From Gammaproteobacteria bacterium (GTDB lineage Bacteria; Pseudomonadota; Gammaproteobacteria; Competibacterales; Competibacteraceae), in NCBI GenBank assembly GCA_020047885.1, contig JAIFNF010000260.1, positions 1-5,903 on the forward strand: a stretch of 5,903 nt of DNA, written 5' to 3'. Shown piece after piece: positions 1 to 5,903 of the stretch. The position numbers and the translations under genes are program-made. How positions within the stretch are numbered: the stretch's first letter is position 1; every line of letters begins with the position of its first letter. Under the pieces are notes generated by a model that was given only the letters and a program-made list of their open reading frames with translations, was not told the origin of the DNA and did no database searches.

Positions 1-866
1 CGGCGGAACGCGGCGGCTATGGCGAAACGCAGGCGCAGGAAATTCTGGAATCGGTCGCTCCCCGTTACCAACTGGAAACGGAAGCGCTGCGCGAGGCGCT
101 CTACGCGGATTTACCCGACCGGCATCTGCTGACCGTACTCCCGGACTTTACCCCGGAGCGCCTGATTGACCGCTACAACCTCGCGCAGGCCCAGGGCCTG
201 CTCTACCCGGCGCTCTATTTGCGCGTGATCGCCCATCGCAACGTCCCCGGCGAATACCGGCGGCTGTTCCAGCATCTCAAGTTCCATGGCCTGATGTATG
301 CCGTCGAGGGTAATCTGGACGACGGTTATCAAATCTATGTGGACGGTCCCGCCAGCCTGTTCAAGCAGACCCGCAAATATGGCCTGCAAATGGCGATGTT
401 TCTCCCCGAGCGGGACGGTCAGGAAATCCGCTATCGGCTCGATTCGCAGTCGCCGCTCAAACCGCTGACTGCCGCACCGCCCCCCTACGACAGCCTGCTG
501 GAAGAGAATTTTGCCCGCCGCTGGGACAAACTGGGGACCCCGTGGGCGCTGGAGCGGGAAGTGGAAATCGTCGATTTGAAAGGCACGGTATTCGTGCCGG
601 ACTTCGCCCTGCGCCATGCCGATGGTCGCGTCGTCCATCTCGAAATCATGGGCTTCTGGCACCCGGACTATCTGCGCCGCAAGCTGGACAAGTTGCGGCG
701 CGCCGCTATGCCGAATTTAATTGTCGCCGTCTCCGAACGGCTGAACGCTGGAGCCGGAGATTTTCGCGATATTCCCGGCCCGGTGGTGTTCTTCAAGGGC
801 AAGCTGGAGCCGCGTCAGGTGTTGACCCTGTTGGAAAGCGGGCACCCGGTTCAGGACATCAGCTAA
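1..866 (+). CDS. DUF790 family protein (Bax1-like nuclease), 3' part, truncated at the left edge
   Basis: The frame starting at base 3 is open from the window edge to TAA at 864-866, giving 287 visible residues; the true start lies to the left. A TTG at 219 is an internal Leu codon, not the start, because family-like sequence continues upstream of it (RYNLAQAQGLLY at visible residues 57-68). Other family-like segments are DGYQIYVDGPASLFKQTRKYG near residues 107-127 and a C-terminal part resembling a PD-(D/E)XK nuclease core: VPDF (Asp200), then LEIMGFW (Glu214), then YLRRKLDKL (Lys227 as a possible late basic residue). Family knowledge: archaeal Bax1 is a structure-specific DNA endonuclease that binds the XPB helicase, and bacterial DUF790 genes often sit beside XPB-like helicase genes. 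A DNA repair or processing role is inferred, and a helicase gene just to the left is expected but not seen. It converges on the kinase gene with overlapping stop codons. No membrane segment is visible. I am confident of the family, less so of the activity. Confidence 0.83.
   Translation, partial: AERGGYGETQAQEILESVAPRYQLETEALREALYADLPDRHLLTVLPDFTPERLIDRYNLAQAQGLLYPALYLRVIAHRNVPGEYRRLFQHLKFHGLMYAVEGNLDDGYQIYVDGPASLFKQTRKYGLQMAMFLPERDGQEIRYRLDSQSPLKPLTAAPPPYDSLLEENFARRWDKLGTPWALEREVEIVDLKGTVFVPDFALRHADGRVVHLEIMGFWHPDYLRRKLDKLRRAAMPNLIVAVSERLNAGAGDFRDIPGPVVFFKGKLEPRQVLTLLESGHPVQDIS
863..866. other. Overlapping convergent stop codons
   Basis: The plus-strand DUF790 gene stops with TAA at 864-866 and the minus-strand kinase gene stops with TAG at 865-863, so the two coding regions share bases 863-865 or 864-866 with no intergenic space. 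I see no hairpin followed by a T-run near the junction on either strand. Transcripts from both sides therefore probably run into the opposite gene before ending, unless Rho acts or an unseen terminator lies further in. Confidence 0.9.
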
Positions 867-2602
867 CGGGTTTCCAGTACGTCCTGCATACGCTGGGTCA
901 GGGCTTCCAGGGTATACGGTTTTTGCAAAAAACCGCAGTGGAGTTGATCAGCGCGTGGGGGAGCGATCTCGGTCTCGGCATAGCCGCTGGTCATCACCAC
1001 GCGCACTTGTGGATTAATCCGCAGTAATTGCCGCAAGACTTCCTCGCCATCCATCGTCGGCATAGTCCGATCCAGCAGCACCAGGACGATTTCCCCCCGG
1101 CGCGCCTGATATAACTCCAAAGCGGCCTGACCATCGCTGGCCGCCAGCACCTGAAAACCGATCCGCTCCAGCATTCGCGCACCAAGCGTGCGCACCGCGT
1201 CCTCGTCATCCACCAGCAGCACGGTGCCCCGCCCTCGCCCTTCAGTCAGTGGCGGGTGTACCGGAAGCAGCGGCCGATGTCCCTCAGGCGCGATGGGGAA
1301 CAGGACTTTGAACGTCGTTCCCTGACCTGGCGCGCTGGACACCTTAAGCGCGCCCTGGTGACCCCGCACGATGCCCATCACTGCCGACAGTCCCAGTCCC
1401 CGCCCGGTAAATTTAGTCGTAAAGAACGGTTCGAATATCCGCTGCTGGGTATCCGGGTTCATTCCGCAACCCGTGTCTGATACATCCAGCCATACATAGT
1501 CGCCTTCGACCAGGGGACCCTCGGCGGTGAACTTGGCCAGGGTATCGCGGGTGCCATGCAGTCGCCCGGTGGCCAGGGTGATCACGCCGCCGTTCTCGCC
1601 CAACGCTTCGGATGCATTGATGACCAGATTCATCACCACTTGGCGAATTTGGCTGGGGTCGCCGCGCAATGGGGGCAGGGCTTCCTTCAAGTGCATATTC
1701 AATAGCGTTTTTTTAGCGATGGACGCCTGCAACAGCGCTGCCATCTCACGAATCAGGTCGTCGAGCCGGATCGACTCGATGACGAACCGGCCCCGCCCCG
1801 AATAGGCCAACATTTGGCGACACAGTTCGGCAGCCCGCAGCGCGGTCTTCTCAATCGACCGCAGGCTTTCACGAGCCGGGGCGCGCGACGGCAATTCATC
1901 CAGGGCCAGGCTGGCGTTGCCCAGGATGATCGTCAGCATATTATTAAAATCATGCGCGATGCCCCCGGCCAGCACCCCCAGGCTTTCTAGTTTCTGGGTC
2001 TGCTGCATCTGCCGTTCCAAATGCAGGCGCTGCGCCTCGGCAGCCTGGCGCTCAGTAATATCCGTCACCGCCAGCATCAGCAGCGGTGCTTCCTGTTCCC
2101 GCGGCCCATCCAGGGGCATATCCAGCACCGCGCCTTCGATCTGTGCGGCGAATGCCGACCCCGTCGCCCGCTGCACACGCATCTCCAGGGTTTTGCTGGC
2201 CGGCTGACGAAAGAGCGCCCGGTACCGTCCCCGAAATACCGCCCGATCCGCTTCCGCCAGCCCTTCGACGAACGGTGCGCTAATCAGTTGCGGGCGGTGG
2301 CGACCGACCATTCTGCAGAAGGTCTCGTTGACTTCATGGATCAAGCCGACCTCATCCAGCACCACATAACCAATCGGTGCCCGGTGAAATAGCCGGGAAA
2401 ACTGATCGCGTGATTGTTGTAATGCGGACATTAACCGCCGCAGCTCTTCGTTCTGAATCTCCAGCTCGATCTGATGCACCTGCAGTTCGTGCACCAGGCG
2501 CTGCGCCTCTTCATGGGTCAGTTCCGGAACCTCCAGGGGCTTGGTCGCCGCCCGGGTTTCGGCGCGTTCCCGTAGATTCCACGGGTGATCCAGTTTACTC
2601 AT
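863..2602 (-). CDS. Hybrid sensor histidine kinase/response regulator (PAS-HisKA-HATPase-REC)
   Basis: Complete gene for a 579-residue soluble protein with no transmembrane segment or signal peptide. Order: N-terminal coiled coil with the family-like stretch HELQVHQIELEIQNEELRR (about 38-56); PAS domain (about 62-185); HisKA with GIAHDFNN, phospho-acceptor His217; HATPase_c with N box around NLVINASEA (Asn329), G1 box DTGCG (Asp376), F box FEPFFTTK and G2 box GRGLGL (400-405); a short linker; and a C-terminal receiver (about 459-577) with acidic pair Asp465/Asp466, phospho-acceptor Asp511 in LLDRTMP, Ser539 and Lys561 in QKPY. All catalytic residues are present, so it should autophosphorylate His217 and pass phosphate to Asp511. 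There is no output domain, so the receiver probably feeds an Hpt protein, acts as a phosphate sink or gates the kinase. The start is well fixed: an in-frame TGA lies three codons before the ATG, and the next Met is residue 58. The ATG overlaps the stop of the upstream fusion gene. The PAS ligand cannot be told from sequence. Confidence 0.96.
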   Translation of the reverse strand: MSKLDHPWNLRERAETRAATKPLEVPELTHEEAQRLVHELQVHQIELEIQNEELRRLMSALQQSRDQFSRLFHRAPIGYVVLDEVGLIHEVNETFCRMVGRHRPQLISAPFVEGLAEADRAVFRGRYRALFRQPASKTLEMRVQRATGSAFAAQIEGAVLDMPLDGPREQEAPLLMLAVTDITERQAAEAQRLHLERQMQQTQKLESLGVLAGGIAHDFNNMLTIILGNASLALDELPSRAPARESLRSIEKTALRAAELCRQMLAYSGRGRFVIESIRLDDLIREMAALLQASIAKKTLLNMHLKEALPPLRGDPSQIRQVVMNLVINASEALGENGGVITLATGRLHGTRDTLAKFTAEGPLVEGDYVWLDVSDTGCGMNPDTQQRIFEPFFTTKFTGRGLGLSAVMGIVRGHQGALKVSSAPGQGTTFKVLFPIAPEGHRPLLPVHPPLTEGRGRGTVLLVDDEDAVRTLGARMLERIGFQVLAASDGQAALELYQARRGEIVLVLLDRTMPTMDGEEVLRQLLRINPQVRVVMTSGYAETEIAPPRADQLHCGFLQKPYTLEALTQRMQDVLETR

Positions 2603-2614
2603 ACCGGGTCATCC
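2599..2614 (-). promoter_or_regulatory. Start-stop overlap (ATGA) and weak ribosome binding site of the hybrid kinase gene
   Basis: The TGA stop of the fusion gene (2601-2599) overlaps the ATG of the kinase gene (2602-2600) by the four bases ATGA. The best Shine-Dalgarno-like match is a short GGA at 2614-2612, nine bases before the ATG, which is weak. The overlap with a poor site suggests re-initiation by ribosomes finishing the fusion gene, which would tie kinase output to fusion output. An in-frame TGA at 2611-2609 rules out any start further upstream. The sequence before the ATG is coding for the fusion, and I see no clear promoter for the kinase gene alone. Confidence 0.75.
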
Positions 2615-5600
2615 GGCGCCCTGCCGGACGCCGCCTCGTTAGGTTCAAGGATTTCGTTAAACATGGCATAGACTTGAAAGGGCTTCGGATCATCCGCTTC
2701 GAAGAGCGGCGTGGCGCTCACCCGCAGCCAGCGCCGCTGACCCAGCGTGGGATTGAACACCCCCATCAACACCCCGGCCACCGGCTGGCCGGTGCGCAGC
2801 GCCACCATGGAAGGGTGTTCGTCACCGGGAAACGGGGTGCCATCTTCCCGCAGCGCCTGCCAGCAGGGATCCACCGAAGTACACCCGGTCAATTGGTCCA
2901 GGGTCAAGCCGAGCAGTTGCTGGGCAGCCGGGTTGGCCGAGAGGATTTGGCCCGCCGCATCCTGATAGACCACGCCTTCGTTGATGGTGTCAAACAGTCG
3001 CTGATAGCGCGCCTCGCTGGCTTGCGCCTGATCCAGCGCCCGCTGACGGCTGGACAAATCCAGTACGGTGAAGGTCGTTCCCTCCTCGAGATGCCCAGGT
3101 TCCAGCGGCGATGAACTCAGCAATACCGGGAACACCTCGCCATTCTTCCGTCGCCACACCGTCTCCACGGTTCCGACCCCATGTTGTTCGATCTGCGCGT
3201 ATTTCTCCTGGCCGACGCGCGTAAATTCCACCTCCGAAGGATACACCTGCCGCGCGCTCTGGCCGATCAGTTCCTGACGGGCGTAGCCGAGCATCCGGCA
3301 GAGTTGGTCATTGACTTCGAGGAAGGTGCGATTGACCACCCGGCCAATCCCCGCCGGCGTCGCCCGATACAGGCTGGCTAACTGGCTTTCCCGATCCGAC
3401 AGTGCCTGCTGGGTACTCTTGAAGACGCTGATATCGACGAAGTTCAGCACGACCCCGGACACCGTCCCCACCCCGATATGATAGGGCAACAGATGCATGA
3501 GCCACCAGGTGCCGTTCTGGGTGCGCACTTCCTGCTCCTGTTCTACGGCACCCTCAGCGACCTCGTGAATGCGTTCAAACAGATCTACATCCGCCAGGGT
3601 ATGCATGAGATGATTGACCGGACGACCGATGTCACTGTCCAGGATTTTAAAAATCCGGCGGATTTCGGGAGTAAAACGGCGCACCGTGAGATTCTCATCG
3701 AGGAACAGCGTGCCGATCCGGGTGCTGGCCATCAGATTATCCAGATCGTTATTCAATTCGGTCAATTCAATAATCTTGCTCTGATACTCGGCGTTGACCG
3801 TATGCAGTTCCTCGTTGACCGACTGCAATTCCTCATTGGTGCTTTGCAGTTCCTCATTGCTGGCCAGCAGTTCCTCATTGGTGGCCTGCAATTCCTCATT
3901 CGATGTCTCCAGTTCCTCAATCGTCGCCTGTAAATTCTCCCGTGAGAATTGCAGCTCCTGTTCCAAATCATGGATGCGCTGCTCGGCCTCCTGCGCGACA
4001 TCGTAGACCTGCGTACTGCTGCCTACTGCTGATTCCTTCAACGGCGGTGCGGTCTCTTCGATAAACACCGCCGCCAGCGCCTCCTGACCTTTCTTGCCCG
4101 GCAAGGGGCGGATCCGAATCTGGATGGTCCGGGTCTCATCCCGCCACTTCAACCGGATGCTGGTGTATTTCAACTCCTCGCCGCTCTTGAACACCTTTTG
4201 CAGGCCGGTGGCCAGGGGAATCGCCAGGTCTTTAACAGCGATCTTGGTAATGTCATTCATCAGCTTGCCCGACGCCAGCCGGAAATAGCCATCCGGCTCG
4301 CCCAGAATATGCAGCACCTCAAGCTGTTCATTCACCACGACGGCCAGAGGCACATAATCGCCGGCCAGCGATTGCAGAAAGCGATCCAGCATCCGCTCCT
4401 CATCCTGATTACGCGGCCAGGCGCTGCTGGCTGCCCGGGCGCGGTGCTGCCAGGGCCGCACTTCGGGTACGGCGGAAAATTCGGCCCCACTGGTTGGGCG
4501 ACGCTTACCCCGGGAGGCATACAGTTTGAATTTCTGGTGCAGGGTTTCGTACAAATCCGCTAGTTCGCCGGTCGTCTCGCTGCTGCCCAGCATCAGAATG
4601 CCCTGCGGATTCAGGGAAAAATTCATCAATTCCATCGCCTTGCGCTGCAACACCGGCTGGAGATAAATCAGCAGATTGCGGCAGGACACCAGTTCGATGT
4701 TGGTGAACGGCGGATCTTTAATCAGGTTATGCTGGGCGAACACCACCATCTCGCGAATCGAGCGGTCGATCTGATAGTGCTCTTCGCGGCGATGAAAATA
4801 CTTGGTCAGAAACTTGGGCGACAAATCGGCAGCGATGCTTTCCGGATACAGGCCGTTACTGGCGCGCAGAATGGCGTCGCGGTCAATATCCGTGGCGAAA
4901 ATCTTGATGTCCAGCCGCTTGCCCATCTGCTCCAGCACTTCGCGGCTGAGCATCGCCAGCGAATAGGCTTCTTCGCCAGTGGAGCAACCCGCCACCCAGA
5001 AACGCACCTCCCGCCCTTCAATACGCTCAAACAGCGCCGGCAGATACTGCGTCTCGAGTTCATCGAACACCTCTCGATCCCGGAAGAAGCTGGTCACGCC
5101 GATCAGCAGTTCGCGGTAGAGGGTCATCACCTCCCCGGCGTAGCTCTCCATGAATTTTACATAATCGCGCAAATCATGGATCTGATTGACCGTCATGCGC
5201 CGCTCGATGCGCCGGATTACGGTACTGGGCTTGTAGAACGTAAAATCGACTCGGGTGCGCTCGCGCAACAGGGCGAAGATGCGGTTCAGGCGATCCTCAT
5301 CGGAAATCAGGGTCTGCGGGCGATCCACTTTGGCGGCATAGGGATGGCGGGCGAAGGACAGCAATTTGGAGTGCATTTCATCCGGGGGCAGGATGAAATC
5401 CGCCAGGCCGGTGGAAATCGCGGCCCGGGGCATGCCATCAAACTTGGCGGACTCCTCGCTCTGCACCATGATCATCCCGCCCGCCTCCTTGATCGCCCGG
5501 ACGCCGCGCACACCATCGCTGCCGGTGCCTGACAGGATTACGCCAATCGCCTTCTCCGCCTGATCATCGGCCAGCGAGCGCAGGAACACGTCAATCGGCA

Positions 5601-5903
5601 AGTTGATGCCACGGGAATGATCCGACTCGCTCAGCAGCAGCTTGCCGTGGAAGATCGATAGATTCTTCTTCGGGGGAATGAGATAGACCGAATTGGCCTC
5701 GACGCGCATACCCTCCTCGGCGCGGCGCACCGGCATGGACGTGCGTTTGGAGAGCAGTTCCACCATCATACTTTTGTAGTCAGGCGAGAGATGCTGGATC
5801 ACAATAAACGCCAGGCCGCTGTCGGGAGCCATCGGCGTGAAGAACGCCTCCAGCGCCTCGAGGCCGCCGGCGGAAGCGCCGACCCCCACATAGTAAATGG
5901 GGC
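2599..5903 (-). CDS. CheB-CheR-PAS fusion protein (methylesterase/methyltransferase sensor), 5' end beyond the right edge
   Basis: Residues are numbered from the GTG codon at 5889, which is probably internal: the frame stays open to the edge and reads Pro-Ile-Tyr-Tyr before it. 1096 residues follow. Order: CheB methylesterase (1-180) with the expected triad Ser6 (GASAGG), His33 (QHLSP) and Asp125 (GTGSDG); CheR N-terminal helices (about 198-250); CheR SAM methyltransferase (about 258-458) with [16 protein letters not shown] (302-307 region, SAM site), ATDID (Asp334) and SCRNLLIYL; a basic, low-complexity linker (about 459-497); a PAS-like domain (about 500-612); a coiled coil (about 630-718) with six NEEL heptads; and three PAS domains (about 719-826, 829-947, 955-1080). 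Both enzymes look intact. In chemotaxis CheR methylates and CheB demethylates receptor glutamates; no receptor, CheA or CheW gene is visible here. No CheB receiver is seen, but the N-terminus is incomplete. There is no histidine kinase domain at the C-terminus; the overlapping next gene supplies one. No transmembrane segment, so cytoplasmic. The physiological role of such fusions is, to my knowledge, poorly defined. Confidence 0.95.
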   Translation of the reverse strand, partial: PIYYVGVGASAGGLEALEAFFTPMAPDSGLAFIVIQHLSPDYKSMMVELLSKRTSMPVRRAEEGMRVEANSVYLIPPKKNLSIFHGKLLLSESDHSRGINLPIDVFLRSLADDQAEKAIGVILSGTGSDGVRGVRAIKEAGGMIMVQSEESAKFDGMPRAAISTGLADFILPPDEMHSKLLSFARHPYAAKVDRPQTLISDEDRLNRIFALLRERTRVDFTFYKPSTVIRRIERRMTVNQIHDLRDYVKFMESYAGEVMTLYRELLIGVTSFFRDREVFDELETQYLPALFERIEGREVRFWVAGCSTGEEAYSLAMLSREVLEQMGKRLDIKIFATDIDRDAILRASNGLYPESIAADLSPKFLTKYFHRREEHYQIDRSIREMVVFAQHNLIKDPPFTNIELVSCRNLLIYLQPVLQRKAMELMNFSLNPQGILMLGSSETTGELADLYETLHQKFKLYASRGKRRPTSGAEFSAVPEVRPWQHRARAASSAWPRNQDEERMLDRFLQSLAGDYVPLAVVVNEQLEVLHILGEPDGYFRLASGKLMNDITKIAVKDLAIPLATGLQKVFKSGEELKYTSIRLKWRDETRTIQIRIRPLPGKKGQEALAAVFIEETAPPLKESAVGSSTQVYDVAQEAEQRIHDLEQELQFSRENLQATIEELETSNEELQATNEELLASNEELQSTNEELQSVNEELHTVNAEYQSKIIELTELNNDLDNLMASTRIGTLFLDENLTVRRFTPEIRRIFKILDSDIGRPVNHLMHTLADVDLFERIHEVAEGAVEQEQEVRTQNGTWWLMHLLPYHIGVGTVSGVVLNFVDISVFKSTQQALSDRESQLASLYRATPAGIGRVVNRTFLEVNDQLCRMLGYARQELIGQSARQVYPSEVEFTRVGQEKYAQIEQHGVGTVETVWRRKNGEVFPVLLSSSPLEPGHLEEGTTFTVLDLSSRQRALDQAQASEARYQRLFDTINEGVVYQDAAGQILSANPAAQQLLGLTLDQLTGCTSVDPCWQALREDGTPFPGDEHPSMVALRTGQPVAGVLMGVFNPTLGQRRWLRVSATPLFEADDPKPFQVYAMFNEILEPNEAASGRAPDDPV
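3793..3918 (-). repeat. Six tandem 21-bp (7-codon) repeats encoding a Glu-Glu heptad coiled coil
   Basis: Lies inside the CheB-CheR-PAS gene at residues 658-699. Each unit encodes Glu-Glu-Leu-x-x-x-Asn. In all six copies the two Glu codons are GAG then GAA, followed by a TTG or CTG Leu codon; copies 1-4 end in AAT and copies 5-6 in AAC. The other three codons vary, and are mostly Gln followed by small residues. The protein is a parallel coiled coil by pattern, linking the first PAS-like domain to the next PAS domain, so it probably acts as a signalling helix. Gain or loss of one unit would keep both reading frame and heptad phase. From general knowledge, similar [11 protein letters not shown] runs occur widely in this family, so selection on the protein rather than recent duplication may keep it regular. 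Confidence 0.93.

Noticed and set aside
111..662. Minus-strand open frame of 183 codons
   Set aside because: It is antisense to the DUF790 gene, whose protein shows clear family motifs over the same stretch.
917..935. Perfect 8-bp inverted repeat (CGGTTTTT, GCA loop, AAAAACCG) about 50 bases after the DUF790 stop
   Set aside because: The stem is mostly A-T and no T-run follows on either strand, so it is not a convincing intrinsic terminator. It lies in the conserved FLQKP codons of the kinase receiver, which explain the sequence.
2377..3114. Plus-strand open frame of 245 codons across the kinase/fusion junction
   Set aside because: It is rich in Arg, Pro, Gly and Ala, has no recognisable motif, and is fully covered by two well-supported genes on the other strand.
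3793..3918. Possible CRISPR or iteron array because of the regular short repeats
   Set aside because: The units are contiguous with no spacers, keep codon periodicity and encode a coiled coil inside a large intact gene.
3478..3933. Plus-strand open frame with repeated QFLI units
   Set aside because: The repeats are the reverse complement of the NEEL heptads, so it is a shadow of the coiled-coil array.
4729..5532. Long plus-strand open frame of 267 codons
   Set aside because: It is antisense to the conserved CheB/CheR domains, resembles no family I know, and long antisense frames are common in GC-rich genes.

Overview
This 5.9 kb window is fully coding and fits a GC-rich proteobacterium (roughly 60 % GC by eye, not counted). 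A gammaproteobacterium is my guess from the style of the proteins, but no marker in the window fixes the taxon. It holds three genes, two of them cut by the window edges. I see no RNA gene, insertion sequence, CRISPR array, origin or prophage gene, and no gene-free stretch over 300 bases.

Layout. (1) Positions 1-866, plus strand: the 3' part of a DUF790-family gene. This family is related to archaeal Bax1, the nuclease partner of the XPB helicase. (2) Positions 863-2602, minus strand: a complete 579-residue soluble hybrid sensor histidine kinase (coiled coil, PAS, HisKA, HATPase, receiver). (3) Positions 2599-5903, minus strand: a very large CheB-CheR-PAS fusion whose first few codons lie beyond the right edge. 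It carries a methylesterase domain, a methyltransferase domain, a PAS-like domain, a striking Glu-Glu heptad coiled coil and three further PAS domains.

The fusion gene lies upstream of the kinase gene on the minus strand. The two overlap by four bases (ATGA), so they are very probably co-transcribed and translationally coupled. The likely unit is a cytoplasmic signalling pair: the fusion contributes sensing and perhaps glutamate methylation and demethylation, and the hybrid kinase contributes phosphorylation. Neither has a DNA-binding output domain, so the final effector is elsewhere. No chemoreceptor, CheA or CheW gene is visible. The operon meets the DUF790 gene tail to tail with overlapping stop codons.

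The most interesting signal is the array of six 7-residue repeats (21 bp each) in the fusion. Its regularly spaced Glu-Glu pairs resemble the methylation helices of chemoreceptors, and they sit in the same polypeptide as the enzymes that write and erase that mark. This is a hypothesis, and from general knowledge the motif is shared by many proteins of this family. I found no clear evidence of a wholly new system.
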